Shown here: piece by piece, positions 1-8,554 of the stretch | Position numbering within the stretch: the first letter of the stretch is position 1 | Layout of the letters: every line of letters begins with the position of its first letter | Origin: Pseudodonghicola xiamenensis DSM 18339 | Lineage (GTDB): Bacteria; Pseudomonadota; Alphaproteobacteria; Rhodobacterales; Rhodobacteraceae | Direction of reading: 5' to 3' | Length of the DNA: 64,000 bases | NCBI RefSeq assembly: GCF_000429365.1 | Contig: NZ_AUBS01000004.1 | Coordinates: 186,001-250,000 of the forward strand | Notes under the pieces: generated by a model | The model's database searches: none | The model's input: only the letters and a program-made list of their open reading frames with translations | Told to the model about the DNA's origin: nothing | Program-made: the position numbers and the translations under genes

Positions 1-1182
1 TCGGATTACGTCTTTGACATCGGCCCGGGGGCCGGGGTGCATGGCGGCAAGGTGGTCGCCCATGGCACGCCAGAAGAGATCTCTGCGGATCCCGCCTCGC
101 TCACCGGACAGTATCTTTCCGGCGCGCGCGAAATCTCGGTGCCCGCCGAACGGCGCAAGGGCAATGGCAAGGCGATCACCGTGGTCAAGGCCAGCGGCAA
201 CAATCTCAAGAACGTCACCGTCGATTTCCCGCTGGGGCAGTTCGTCTGCGTCACTGGCGTATCGGGGGGCGGCAAGTCGACCCTGACGCTTGAGACCCTG
301 TTCAAGACGGCCTCGATGCGGCTGAACGGTGCCCGTCAGACGCCGGCGCCCTGCGAAACGATCAAGGGGCTGGAGCTGCTCGACAAGGTGATCGACATTG
401 ACCAGCGCCCGATCGGACGCACGCCCAGGTCGAACCCGGCCACCTATACTGGCGCCTTCACCCCGATCCGCGACTGGTTCGCCGGTCTGCCCGAGGCCAA
501 GGCGCGCGGCTACAAACCCGGGCGGTTCAGCTTCAACGTCAAGGGTGGGCGGTGCGAAGCCTGCCAGGGCGACGGGGTGATCAAGATCGAGATGCATTTC
601 CTGCCCGACGTCTATGTCGAATGCGAGACCTGCAAGGGCAAGCGCTATAACCGCGAGACGCTGGAAGTCACCTTCAAGGGCAAGAGCATTGCCGACGTTC
701 TCGACATGACGGTCGAGGAGGCGCAGGAGTTCTTCAAGGCGGTGCCCTCGATCCGTGAGAAGATGGATGCGCTGATGCGGGTGGGGCTGGGCTATATCAA
801 GGTGGGCCAGCAGGCGACCACCCTGTCGGGCGGCGAGGCGCAGCGCGTCAAGCTGTCGAAGGAGCTGAGCCGCCGGTCCACGGGCCGGACCCTCTATATC
901 CTCGATGAACCGACCACGGGGCTGCATTTCGAAGATGTGAAGAAACTGCTCGAAGTGCTGCACGAACTGGTCGATCAGGGCAATTCGGTGGTGGTGATCG
1001 AACATAACCTCGACGTGATCAAGACCGCTGATCATATCATCGACATCGGGCCCGAGGGCGGCGATGGCGGCGGTACCATCGTGGCCGAAGGTACGCCGGA
1101 GGAGGTGGCCGCCAATTCGCGCAGCCATACCGGGCGCTATCTGAAACCGCTGCTCGATGCCAAGCGGGTGGCCGCCGAATGA
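1..1182 (+). CDS. uvrA: UvrA, excinuclease ABC subunit A (5' truncated by window edge)
   Basis: Carboxy-terminal ~390 residues of the damage-recognition ATPase of nucleotide excision repair, which loads UvrB on lesions in the cytoplasm. The frame is open from base 1, so the start lies outside the window. Visible in order: the second Walker [11 protein letters not shown] (about nt 256-285), the zinc module CEAC/CETC with about 20 residues between the pairs (from nt 553), the ABC signature [15 protein letters not shown] (about nt 823) and Walker [13 protein letters not shown] (about nt 892). The end is complete. Its last four bases (ATGA) contain the start of the next gene, so the two are probably co-transcribed and coupled. 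Identification is secure. Confidence 0.97.
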   Translation, partial: SDYVFDIGPGAGVHGGKVVAHGTPEEISADPASLTGQYLSGAREISVPAERRKGNGKAITVVKASGNNLKNVTVDFPLGQFVCVTGVSGGGKSTLTLETLFKTASMRLNGARQTPAPCETIKGLELLDKVIDIDQRPIGRTPRSNPATYTGAFTPIRDWFAGLPEAKARGYKPGRFSFNVKGGRCEACQGDGVIKIEMHFLPDVYVECETCKGKRYNRETLEVTFKGKSIADVLDMTVEEAQEFFKAVPSIREKMDALMRVGLGYIKVGQQATTLSGGEAQRVKLSKELSRRSTGRTLYILDEPTTGLHFEDVKKLLEVLHELVDQGNSVVVIEHNLDVIKTADHIIDIGPEGGDGGGTIVAEGTPEEVAANSRSHTGRYLKPLLDAKRVAAE

Positions 1183-2072
1183 GCCATCCGCAGCCCCTTG
1201 GCCTGGCGCTGGGGTCGGGCGGGGCCCGTGGCTGGTGCCATATCGGCGTGCTGCGCGAGCTCGAGCGCCTGGGGGCCCGGCCGGCGATGGTGGCCGGCTG
1301 TTCGATGGGGGCGCTGATCGGTGCCGCCTGGGCAGCCGGGCGGCTCGATGCGCTTGAGGATTGGGCGCGGGGGCTGACCACCGCCGGTTTCATGGGAATG
1401 ATCGACCTGCGGTTCGATCGCAGCGGGCTGATGCGGGGCGGTGCGATCATGGGGCTGCTCTCCGATCTTGGCCTGCCGGAGCGGATCGAGGATTTGCAGG
1501 TGCCCTATGCTGCGGTCGCCACCGATATGGCGGCTGGTCGCGAGGTCTGGCTGCGCCAGGGATCTCTGGCCGATGCGGTGCGCGCGTCGATTTCTCTGCC
1601 GGCGATCCTGCGGCCGCACCGGGTCGAGGGGCGCTGGTTGCTCGACGGTGGGCTGATCAACCCGGTGCCGGTTTCCGCCGCCCGCGCGCTGGGGGCGGGG
1701 CGGATCCTGTCGGTCAACCCGAACGACAAGGGCGGCGGGCCGTTGTGGGAGCCGTCCGAAGGCCGGCTCTGGACCGCGCTCAGCGCGCCGGAGCTGTTGG
1801 ACAAGATTCCCGACCCGCTGCGCCGCATGTTGCCCGAACGGAACAAGGCGGCGGCGGCGCCGGATTATTTCGATGTGGTCTCTGCCTCGATCGACGTGAT
1901 GACGGAATATCTGCGCAAGACGCGCGAGGCCGCCGATCCGGCCGATCTGGCGTTGTCGGCGCAGCTGACCGACATGTCGACGCTGGAGTTCTATCGTGCC
2001 GCTCATGCCATCGACGAAGGCGCCCGCATCGCCCGTGCGGCCGAAGATCGTATCACTGCGCTGCTGCGTTAG
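1179..2072 (+). CDS. Patatin-like phospholipase family protein (RssA-like)
   Basis: A 297-residue serine hydrolase of the bacterial patatin family, expected to cleave acyl esters of lipids. It has the patatin fold marks: the glycine-rich oxyanion loop GSGGARG (residues 12-18), the nucleophile elbow GCSMG (Ser42), and the catalytic aspartate in LLDGGLINP (Asp156). No signal peptide or membrane segment is evident, so it is probably cytoplasmic. It starts inside the uvrA stop codon (ATGA overlap), which implies translational coupling, although no functional link with repair is known. The physiological substrate cannot be read from the sequence. Length fits the short RssA/YchK-type subgroup. Confidence 0.88.
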   Translation: MSHPQPLGLALGSGGARGWCHIGVLRELERLGARPAMVAGCSMGALIGAAWAAGRLDALEDWARGLTTAGFMGMIDLRFDRSGLMRGGAIMGLLSDLGLPERIEDLQVPYAAVATDMAAGREVWLRQGSLADAVRASISLPAILRPHRVEGRWLLDGGLINPVPVSAARALGAGRILSVNPNDKGGGPLWEPSEGRLWTALSAPELLDKIPDPLRRMLPERNKAAAAPDYFDVVSASIDVMTEYLRKTREAADPADLALSAQLTDMSTLEFYRAAHAIDEGARIARAAEDRITALLR

Positions 2073-2075
2073 GCG

Positions 2076-2276
2076 CTATTCGGTCTTGCGGGTGTTCAGC
2101 TTCAGTAGGCTGTAAAGTGGGCAATGGCCGATCAGTCCGGTCGCCATCGGCAAAAGGCCCAGCAGAAAGAATTCGCTGCCGCGTGCCGGGGAAAAGACCT
2201 GATAGCAGATCAACAGGGCGATCCCCAGAAGGATGCGACCGATGCGGTCGATGGTGCTCATGTTATGGGTAAACAT
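2076..2276 (-). CDS. DUF2892 (YgaP-like) small inner-membrane protein
   Basis: A 66-residue protein with two hydrophobic segments (about residues 14-28 and 36-52) and the family pattern MSTIDRIGR near the N-terminus, GLLP and HCPLYSLL near the C-terminus. DUF2892 proteins are small inner-membrane proteins, in some bacteria fused to a rhodanese domain; the isolated domain has no agreed function. The start at 2276 is preferred over the internal Met at 2261 because GGAG lies eight bases upstream of it. It converges with the patatin-like gene, leaving only three bases between the two stop codons. Confidence 0.8.
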   Translation of the reverse strand: MFTHNMSTIDRIGRILLGIALLICYQVFSPARGSEFFLLGLLPMATGLIGHCPLYSLLKLNTRKTE

Positions 2277-2583
2277 TGGACTGGCTCCGTTACGCTAATG
2301 CACTCCCTGGATATCAGCGCGGATGGCTTAATGAAGCGTGAAGACCAGCCGTTGCGGCGGCGAAGAGTTCGGAAAATTCTCCGGATCGGGGCGACCGCAC
2401 CTTGGTGGTGGGGGAAAATCCTTCCCCCCCGAACGGTGAAAACCTCCTTAGAACAAGGGGGAAACCCGCAGGGGGCGGGGATTTCCTTGCTGGCCCGGAG
2501 GATCACAACCTGCCGAGGCGATGCCGCTTGCCGCGCCTCGGCTGAGGCGCATGCCTCTGCCGCGCAGAGCGAGAGCTTTCCGA
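2277..2583. other. Intergenic region with GC hairpin, no gene seen
   Basis: About 300 bases between the DUF2892 start and the catB-like stop. No frame has a convincing start, ribosome site and protein. The only clear structure is a perfect 7-bp hairpin with a GGCT loop at 2533-2550 (GCGCCTC/GAGGCGC), lacking a T-run. It must hold the promoter of the DUF2892 gene, which I could not place. Confidence 0.5.
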
Positions 2584-3219
2584 TCACGTCGTACGGATAT
2601 GATCGCGCCAATGATCATAGAGCTTTTCGACATCGCCACTGGTCAGCACCGGCATTGCCGTTCGCAACTGGTCATCGGACCAATCCCACCATCTCATTTC
2701 AAGCAGCAGGTCGACGATCCTGTCCTCAAACCGTCTGCGGATGGTTCTGGCCGGATTGCCTCCGACGATGGCGTAGGGGGCCACATCGCGGGTGACCAGG
2801 GCGCGCGTGCCGATCACCGCCCCATCGCCGATTTTCACGCCGGGCATGATGATCGCCTCGGCGCCGATCCACACGTCATTGCCGATCACGGTGTCACCAG
2901 TCGGCAGAAAGCCATTTGCGGCCTCTTCGAATGCCGGCACCTCTGGCATCCAGTAGAAGGGAAACGTGCTGATCCAGTCGTTCCGGTGTCCCTGGTTGCC
3001 TGCCATGATGAAGGCCGCGCCCGATCCGATGGAACAGAAGCTGCCGATCAGGAGGCGGTCAACGCCTTCGTCCGGCAAGAGGTATCGGGCGCAGTCATCG
3101 AAGCTGTGGCCATGATAATAGCCGGAATAGTAGCTGAACCGTCCGACAATGATGTTCGGGTTGGTGACCTGCGCGTCCAGCGTCACGCCGCGGAAGGGGC
3201 TTTCGAAGGCGTTTGTCAT
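2584..3219 (-). CDS. catB: CatB-type xenobiotic O-acetyltransferase (chloramphenicol acetyltransferase homologue)
   Basis: A 211-residue left-handed beta-helix acetyltransferase. The N-terminus ([11 protein letters not shown], then [20 protein letters not shown]), the block [21 protein letters not shown] with the catalytic-type His78, and the hexapeptide-repeat part ([26 protein letters not shown]) follow the CatB/XAT family that acetylates chloramphenicol with acetyl-CoA. Length equals CatB proteins (about 210). The start at 3219 (MTNAF) is chosen over an upstream in-frame codon at 3252 because it matches the family N-terminus. The gene stands alone, with no integron or transposase nearby, so it looks like an intrinsic chromosomal copy. 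Whether chloramphenicol is its real substrate is unknown. Confidence 0.88.
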   Translation of the reverse strand: MTNAFESPFRGVTLDAQVTNPNIIVGRFSYYSGYYHGHSFDDCARYLLPDEGVDRLLIGSFCSIGSGAAFIMAGNQGHRNDWISTFPFYWMPEVPAFEEAANGFLPTGDTVIGNDVWIGAEAIIMPGVKIGDGAVIGTRALVTRDVAPYAIVGGNPARTIRRRFEDRIVDLLLEMRWWDWSDDQLRTAMPVLTSGDVEKLYDHWRDHIRTT

Positions 3220-3499
3220 TTGCGGATCTCTGGTTGTCTTGACTGTTCGCACACGCGCGAAAACGACGGCTGTCGCCGGTGGCGACGCGTTACTGCCCCG
3301 GCTCGAAACGCGGGGCGTTATTCAGAGGGTTCGGTCCGCTGACGGCATGTGGGCCTGGGGCACTCCGCTTGAAACTGCCGCTGATCCTGCAACAGATGGG
3401 ATCGGATGCAAACTCGGCGCCCTGCGGATGCTCTTCCCGAGCCGGATCCGCAGGACGCTCTGTGTTTTCGTTTCAAAAGCTCGCGACGGAAGGCGCGGC

Positions 3500-3826
3500 T
3501 CAGTTCAGTATCGCTGCCACGGCACCGATCAGATTCAGCACCTTTCTGGTATCGGGGTCGACACGATAGATGTAATCGCCCACTCGGTAATAGCTCTCGT
3601 TGGGATCGAGCCCATAGCGCCCGGGATTGCCGATCACGATATAATCGCCGCCGATGACATCACCCCGGCCATAGACCTTTTGTGCCTGGCCCGGTGGCAG
3701 GCAGCCATTCTGCTTTTTCGCCAGCCCCGGCGGGCAACCTTTGCCACCGCCGGCTGCGGCGCTCAGCGGGGCCAGTGCCAGCAGGGCGGCGGCCAGGATC
3801 GGGGAGAGCAGGATTGTCTTGCGCAT
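3500..3826 (-). CDS. Small secreted protein, RcnB-like
   Basis: A 108-residue protein with a clear signal peptide (MRKTILLSPILAAALLALAP...AAAG, cleavage near residue 22) followed by a short GCPPGLAKK segment and a C-terminal part (about residues 50-108) of the form GDVIGGDYIVIGNPGRYGL...YYRVGDYIYRVDPDTRKVL. That layout resembles the periplasmic RcnB family linked to nickel/cobalt homeostasis, but the match is by eye and the metal role is not shown. The start at 3826 is supported by GGAGG eight bases upstream (3834-3838). It lies downstream of the valine-degradation genes on the same strand but is separated from them by a terminator-like hairpin, so it is probably transcribed separately. Confidence 0.7.
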   Translation of the reverse strand: MRKTILLSPILAAALLALAPLSAAAGGGKGCPPGLAKKQNGCLPPGQAQKVYGRGDVIGGDYIVIGNPGRYGLDPNESYYRVGDYIYRVDPDTRKVLNLIGAVAAILN

Positions 3827-3960
3827 GGCTGTACCTCCGTTAGCTGCCCCGGATCTGGCGTTGTTGCGGTGATCTGCCAAGGGGAAAGGACGGGGAGGGA
3901 GGGGCGCCGGCGGTCTGCCGCCGGGTTTCGCGCGAAACTCGGGGTGTTTTGGGCGAAAGG

Positions 3961-3984
3961 CCGCCGGTAGGCCTGTACCGGCGG
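3961..3984 (-). terminator. Hairpin downstream of the mmsB part
   Basis: Perfect 9-bp stem (CCGCCGGTA/TACCGGCGG) with a six-base loop, 17 bases after the stop at 4001. Read on the minus strand it is followed by CCTTTCG, a weak T-tract. It fits a transcription stop for the 4.0-7.1 kb operon. Confidence 0.6.
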
Positions 3985-4000
3985 TCTCTGTCTGTCGCGA

Positions 4001-4873
4001 TCAGCCGCGATGGCGTTTTTCGAACCGGGGCAGCATGGCGCTGAAATCCATGCCCTTGCCGTCCTCGCTCTCGACGAATTGGGCGTAAAGCTGTTGCGCC
4101 AGTGCGCCCATCGGGGTGTCGGCATCGGCGCTTTCTGCGGCCTGTTGGCTGAGCCGCAGGTCCTTCAGCATCAGCTCCGAGGCGAACCCGGGTTTATAGT
4201 CATTGTCCGCCGGGCTTTGCGGGCCGACACCTGGGGCCGGGCAATAGGCGTTCATCGTCCAGCTATAGCCGGAGGAGGTCGAGACCACATCGAACATCTT
4301 CTGCCGGTCGAGCCCCAGCTTGTCGGCCAGCGCGAAGGCCTCGCAGGTGGCGATCATGGTGACGCCGAGGATCATGTTGTTGCAGATCTTGGCGGCCTGA
4401 CCGGCGCCGGCCGTGCCACAATGCACCGCCTTCTGCCCCATGATGTCAAACAGCGGCTTGGCAACCGCAAAGGCCTGATCCGAACCGCCAGCCATGAAGG
4501 TCAGCGTACCGGCAGTGGCGCCGCCGGTGCCGCCCGAGACCGGCGCATCGACTGCCAGAAGGCCCGCTGCCTCGGCCTCTTCGGCGACGGCGCGGGCGCT
4601 GTCCACATCGACGGTCGAACAATCCACGAAGGTTGCGCCCTTGCTCATGGCCGGGATGATCTCGGCCGCGACCGACCGCAGAATCTGGCCATTGGGCAGC
4701 ATGGTGATCACCACATCGGCGCCTGTTGCCGCTTCGGCAGCGGAGTCGGCCATGGTCACGCCGGCGATCTCAACCGGCGCCATGTCGAAGCCCGTCACCT
4801 CATGCCCGGCCTTGGCCAGATTGGCCGCCATCGGCCCGCCCATGTTACCGAGCCCGATAAATCCGATCTTCAT
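4001..4873 (-). CDS. mmsB: 3-hydroxyisobutyrate dehydrogenase (MmsB), internal start of the fused frame
   Basis: The 290-residue dehydrogenase portion read from its own ATG at 4873. It oxidises 3-hydroxyisobutyrate to methylmalonate semialdehyde with NAD+. Marks are the Rossmann motif IGFIGLGNMGGPMAANL (residues 3-19), the substrate loop DAPVSGGTGGATAGTLTF (109-126) and the catalytic lysine in GQAAKICNNM (Lys162). The ATG has a near-ideal ribosome site (GGGGAGG, eight bases of spacing), so free MmsB is probably made as well as, or instead of, the 640-residue fusion. Length and N-terminus match the family exactly, which is why this start is listed separately. Confidence 0.85.
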   Translation of the reverse strand: MKIGFIGLGNMGGPMAANLAKAGHEVTGFDMAPVEIAGVTMADSAAEAATGADVVITMLPNGQILRSVAAEIIPAMSKGATFVDCSTVDVDSARAVAEEAEAAGLLAVDAPVSGGTGGATAGTLTFMAGGSDQAFAVAKPLFDIMGQKAVHCGTAGAGQAAKICNNMILGVTMIATCEAFALADKLGLDRQKMFDVVSTSSGYSWTMNAYCPAPGVGPQSPADNDYKPGFASELMLKDLRLSQQAAESADADTPMGALAQQLYAQFVESEDGKGMDFSAMLPRFEKRHRG

Positions 4874-5923
4874 CAGTCTTTCCTCCCCTTCGAATGTCAG
4901 AGTGTCTTCGCCCAGCGGGGCCAGCATGTGACGCACTGCCGTGTCGGGCAGGGGGCCATCGGCGTTACGCCATTGCGGATTGCGGTCCTTGTCGATCAGC
5001 TGCGCCCGGACGCCTTCCAGGAAATCGCTTTCCGGTTGCGACCGCCAGGTAAAGCGATATTCCAGTTCCAGCGCCTGACGGATCGTCGCCTGTTCGCTGC
5101 GTAGGCGCGCCAGCATCTCCAGCGTGCAGGCCATCGACAGGGGCGAGTTGCGGCGCACCGCATTCAGGGCGGTGGCGGCGAAATCGCCGTCCGCCGCTTC
5201 CAGGCTGGCGCGCACTGCTTCTAGGCTATCACCGGCGAAAAGCCTGTCGATCTCGTCAAGATGGGCGGCGAGGGCCGCATCAGGGGCGGTCTCGGCCAGT
5301 TCTGCGATCGGGGCGGTGTCGCCGGAGGCTTCCAGAAGTTCAATCAGGTCGGCCCAGCGGTCGCGGGGAACGTAATGGTCGGCAAAGCCCGCGAAGATCG
5401 CGTCGCCCGGACCCATCCGCGCCGCAGTCAGCCCAAGGTATTCGCCGACGCGCCCCGGTGCGCGGGACAAAAGATAAGTGCCGCCGACATCGGGGATCAG
5501 GCCGATCCCGGCCTCGGGCATGGCCATCTGGCTGGTCTCGCAGACTACCCGGTGGCTGCCGTGGCAGCCGATGCCGACGCCGCCGCCCATGGTGAAACCC
5601 TGCATCATGCTGACCACGGGCTTGGGGTAATCGGCGATACAGGCGTTCAGCCGATATTCGTCGCGCCAGAAGGTGCGGGCATAGGAGTAATCGCCGGTGA
5701 TGCCGGTGCGATAAAGCTCGGCCACATCGCCTCCGGCGCAGAATGCCTTGTCACCCATGGCGTCGATGACTACCAGGGCCACCTCGTCATCATCGGCCCA
5801 TTGCCGCATCACGGCCTCGATCGCCAGGCACATGTCATAGCTGAGCGCATTCAGCGCCTGCGGGCGGGTAAAGGTGATGCGACCGGCGCGGCCGGTGACG
5901 CGGATGTCGATATCGTCGGTCAT
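4001..5923 (-). CDS. 3-hydroxyisobutyryl-CoA hydrolase fused in frame to 3-hydroxyisobutyrate dehydrogenase
   Basis: A single 640-residue open frame carrying two valine-degradation enzymes. Residues 1-350 are a crotonase-fold 3-hydroxyisobutyryl-CoA hydrolase (FCAGGDV at 61-67, GFTMGGGVGIG at 109-119, MPEAGIGLIPDVGGTY with the expected Glu137/Asp145 pair). Residues 351-640 are a complete 3-hydroxyisobutyrate dehydrogenase. In related bacteria these are separate proteins of about 350 and 290 residues. Here there is no stop between them: the junction reads FEGEERL-MKIGFIGLG, and the bases coding EGEERL are themselves a Shine-Dalgarno sequence for the second ATG. A TGA sits out of frame at the junction (TGATG), so a small indel may have erased the ancestral stop. 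The gene lies 11 bases after the acyl-CoA dehydrogenase gene. The alternative is a sequencing indel. Confidence 0.85.
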   Translation of the reverse strand: MTDDIDIRVTGRAGRITFTRPQALNALSYDMCLAIEAVMRQWADDDEVALVVIDAMGDKAFCAGGDVAELYRTGITGDYSYARTFWRDEYRLNACIADYPKPVVSMMQGFTMGGGVGIGCHGSHRVVCETSQMAMPEAGIGLIPDVGGTYLLSRAPGRVGEYLGLTAARMGPGDAIFAGFADHYVPRDRWADLIELLEASGDTAPIAELAETAPDAALAAHLDEIDRLFAGDSLEAVRASLEAADGDFAATALNAVRRNSPLSMACTLEMLARLRSEQATIRQALELEYRFTWRSQPESDFLEGVRAQLIDKDRNPQWRNADGPLPDTAVRHMLAPLGEDTLTFEGEERLMKIGFIGLGNMGGPMAANLAKAGHEVTGFDMAPVEIAGVTMADSAAEAATGADVVITMLPNGQILRSVAAEIIPAMSKGATFVDCSTVDVDSARAVAEEAEAAGLLAVDAPVSGGTGGATAGTLTFMAGGSDQAFAVAKPLFDIMGQKAVHCGTAGAGQAAKICNNMILGVTMIATCEAFALADKLGLDRQKMFDVVSTSSGYSWTMNAYCPAPGVGPQSPADNDYKPGFASELMLKDLRLSQQAAESADADTPMGALAQQLYAQFVESEDGKGMDFSAMLPRFEKRHRG

Positions 5924-5934
5924 GGTCGGGCCTT

Positions 5935-7077
5935 TCAGCGGTTGGCCAACAGGTGGCGCGCCACGATCACGCGCATGATTTCATTGGTGCCTTCAAGGAT
6001 TTGGTGCACCCGCAGGTCGCGGACAAGCTTCTCGATCCCGTAATCGGCCAGATAGCCATAGCCGCCATGCAGTTGCAGGCATTGGTCGACCACCTTCGAT
6101 CCCGCTTCGGTCACGAATTTCTTTGCCATGGCGCAGAACTTGGTGGCATCGGGTGCGCCCTGGTCCAGCTTCCAGGCCGCCTGGCGCAGGAAGGTGCGTG
6201 CCGCCTGCAGCTCGATCTCCATATCCGCCAGCCGGAATTGCAGCGCCTGAAATTGGTCGATCGACTGGCCGAAGGCCTTGCGTTCGGACATATATTGCAG
6301 AGTCTGGGTCAGCGCCGTCTGCGCCGCACCCAGCGAACAGGCCGAGATATTCAGCCGGCCACCGTCAAGTCCGGCCATGGCGTATTTGAAGCCGTCACCC
6401 TCGGTGCCGATCAGGTTCTCGGCCGCCACCTGGCAATCGTCGAACTGCACCTGCGCGGTGGGTTGGGCGCGCCAGCCCATCTTGTCCTCGAGCCCGCCGA
6501 AACTCAGCCCGGGGGCGCCGTCCTCGACATAAAGCGCCGACACCCCCTTGGGCCCGTCACCACCGGTGCGCACCATGCAGACATAGGCATCCGAATAGCC
6601 GCCGCCCGAGATGAAGGCCTTGGTGCCATTCAGTACATAACCGGCATTGGTCTTCTCGGCCCGGGTCTTCAGCGCGGCGGCATCCGATCCCGATCCCGGT
6701 TCGGTCAGGCAGTAGGACAGCACCGTCTTCATGCTGATGGCATCCGCCAGCACGCGCGCCTTCAAATCGTCGCTGCCGAAACTGTCAATCATCTTGGCGC
6801 ACATGTTGTGGATCGACAGGAAGGCCGCGACCGAGGGGCAGGCCATGGAAAGCGCCTCGAACACCAGAGTCGCGTCCAGCCGGCTGAGCCCGGCGCCGCC
6901 GGAGGCTTCGGAAACATAGAGCCCGCCAAAGCCCAGCTCTCCCACCTCGGGCCAAAGGTCTTTCGGAATGGTGCCTGCGGCTTCCCAGTCGCGGGCATGG
7001 GGGGCGATTTTCTCCTGCCCGAAAGCCTGGGCCATGTCGAAAATCGCGCTCTGTTCCTCGCTCAGTGCAAAATCCAC
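5935..7077 (-). CDS. Acyl-CoA dehydrogenase, probable isobutyryl-CoA dehydrogenase
   Basis: A 380-residue FAD enzyme that should convert isobutyryl-CoA to methacrylyl-CoA in valine catabolism. It shows CLTEPGSGSDAAALKT (FAD/substrate loop, about residue 145), RKAFGQSIDQFQALQFRLADM (about 266) and LHGGYGYLADYG followed by LEGTNEI, where Glu362 is the expected catalytic base of the short/branched-chain group. The start is GTG at 7077 with a GAGG-rich ribosome site. The neighbours downstream (hydrolase and 3-hydroxyisobutyrate dehydrogenase, 11 bases away) are the next valine-pathway enzymes, which favours isobutyryl-CoA over other acyl-CoAs; methacrylyl-CoA hydratase is not adjacent. Confidence 0.9.
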   Translation of the reverse strand: MDFALSEEQSAIFDMAQAFGQEKIAPHARDWEAAGTIPKDLWPEVGELGFGGLYVSEASGGAGLSRLDATLVFEALSMACPSVAAFLSIHNMCAKMIDSFGSDDLKARVLADAISMKTVLSYCLTEPGSGSDAAALKTRAEKTNAGYVLNGTKAFISGGGYSDAYVCMVRTGGDGPKGVSALYVEDGAPGLSFGGLEDKMGWRAQPTAQVQFDDCQVAAENLIGTEGDGFKYAMAGLDGGRLNISACSLGAAQTALTQTLQYMSERKAFGQSIDQFQALQFRLADMEIELQAARTFLRQAAWKLDQGAPDATKFCAMAKKFVTEAGSKVVDQCLQLHGGYGYLADYGIEKLVRDLRVHQILEGTNEIMRVIVARHLLANR

Positions 7078-7214
7078 CCTACGCCTCCCCTCGGTCGTGT
7101 GAATTGAACAATCGTTTTATTCCTAGCCTTTGCAGGATCGCAGCTTCAAGTCTCATTGTCGCAAATCGGCTTTGCGCAAATACGGTCTTCTATCTCTGCC
7201 GAGGGCTGCATCCC

Positions 7215-7262
7215 GCAAAATTCTTGTGAAGAATTTTGCCAGGAAAATTCGAATTTTCTTGG
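7215..7262. repeat. Two tandem AT-rich hairpins
   Basis: Back-to-back inverted repeats in a locally AT-rich island. The first has 11-bp arms GCAAAATTCTT/AAGAATTTTGC with a GTG loop (7215-7239); the second has 12-bp arms CCAGGAAAATTC/GAATTTTCTTGG with no loop and one G-T pair (7239-7262). They start about 20 bases beyond the stop of the YbdK-like gene and could terminate it, but the double palindrome also looks like a protein-binding or recombination site. Confidence 0.75.
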
Positions 7263-7280
7263 CTTCCGGGTCCGGCCCCC

Positions 7281-8396
7281 TCACAGATCCACCTCGAACT
7301 CTTCGATCAGATGGCGCACCACGGCGTGCCTGGGATCCTCGCCGCGCGCCTCGGCCTCGGCGTGGACGCGACGTTGCCGGCTGGCACTGGTGTCACCCTC
7401 GGCCAGGTGCCGCAGGTGGGCCAGTTCGGCATGGGTCCCCAGCGCATCGGCATCCTCGGCCAGCAGGCCGGTCAGTTCCTCGATCATCTGCGCCATCGGT
7501 TTGATCCGCCGTTCGCCGAAGTCTATAAGCCCCTCCACGCCGCCATAGCGCTGTGCCCGCCAGCGATTTTCGGCGATCAGGAAACGGTCGAATTCGCGCC
7601 AGCCCAGATTGCGCGACCTAAGCCGCATCAGCATGCGCACCAGCGCCTGGGTCAGCGCGGCGATCGCCAGCGCGTCCTCCAGCCGCGGGCAGACATCCAT
7701 GATCCGGGTCTCCAGCGTCGGGAAGCGGTGCGAGGGGCGCAGGTCCCACCAGATCTTGGTGGTATCCTCGATCAGCCCCAGTTCGATCAACGCACCGGTG
7801 GTGGCCTCATATTCTGCCCAGCTGGAGAACCGCGGCGGTAGCCCGGTGCGGGGCAGGTTGTCGAAGACGGTGAGACGATAGGAGGAGAGGCCGGTATCTT
7901 CCCCCTGCCAGAATGGGGAAGACACCGAAAGCGCCAGCAGATGCGGCAGAAAGAAACTGAGCTGCGGCATCAGCGCAATGCGCAGTGCCGGATTCGCGAT
8001 GCCCACATGCACATGCATGCCGCAGATCAGCATCCGACGGGCGACGCCGCCCAACGCGTCGCGCAGGCTGTCATAACGCTGCTTGCGGGTATGATGCTGT
8101 GCTTTCCAATCGGCGAAAGGATGACAGCTCGCCGCCAGTGGCGCCATATTATGTTCGGCGGCGCGTCGTGCCACAACCGAGCGCAGCCGCTTCAGATCCT
8201 CGCGCGCCTCGGCGATGTTCTGGCAGACGCGGGTACCGACCTCGATCTGGCATTGCAGGAACTCCGGGCTGACCTGACCCTCCATATCCGCCTGACAGGC
8301 CCGCATCAGCGCCTCCGGCGCTTCCGCCAGATCCAGCGTGTCGCGGTCGACCAGAAGATATTCCTCTTCTATGCCAAGGGTGAAGGCCGTCTGCAT
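7281..8396 (-). CDS. YbdK-type carboxylate-amine ligase (glutamate-cysteine ligase GCS2 family)
   Basis: A 371-residue ATP-dependent carboxylate-amine ligase. The start [13 protein letters not shown] (residues 4-16), the [11 protein letters not shown] segment, [12 protein letters not shown] and the C-terminal RAQRYG.EGLIDFG and MIEELTGLL parts follow the YbdK branch of the GCS2 superfamily. Family members show weak glutamate-cysteine ligase activity in vitro, and the natural reaction is unknown, so glutathione synthesis should not be assumed. The start at 8396 matches the family N-terminus; the frame stays open upstream, but that part has no homologous look. Divergent from the methyltransferase-like gene. 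Confidence 0.87.
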   Translation of the reverse strand: MQTAFTLGIEEEYLLVDRDTLDLAEAPEALMRACQADMEGQVSPEFLQCQIEVGTRVCQNIAEAREDLKRLRSVVARRAAEHNMAPLAASCHPFADWKAQHHTRKQRYDSLRDALGGVARRMLICGMHVHVGIANPALRIALMPQLSFFLPHLLALSVSSPFWQGEDTGLSSYRLTVFDNLPRTGLPPRFSSWAEYEATTGALIELGLIEDTTKIWWDLRPSHRFPTLETRIMDVCPRLEDALAIAALTQALVRMLMRLRSRNLGWREFDRFLIAENRWRAQRYGGVEGLIDFGERRIKPMAQMIEELTGLLAEDADALGTHAELAHLRHLAEGDTSASRQRRVHAEAEARGEDPRHAVVRHLIEEFEVDL

Positions 8397-8554
8397 CCGG
8401 GACTCCCTCTTTGCCGGAAACCAGTGAACCCCGACAGGCCGGCTCTGCCAAGAGAAAAGGCCACCTGCAGCGGTGATCGGTGGTTGCAGGGGCAGGGCTC
8501 GCGGGGCTATGGAAGCCTCCGCAACCAGCCCGCAACACGACGGAGTGCCCGAGC

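Noticed and set aside
2258-2611. A minus-strand frame overlapping the DUF2892 start and catB end.
   Set aside because: No ribosome site or family, and it overlaps two supported genes.
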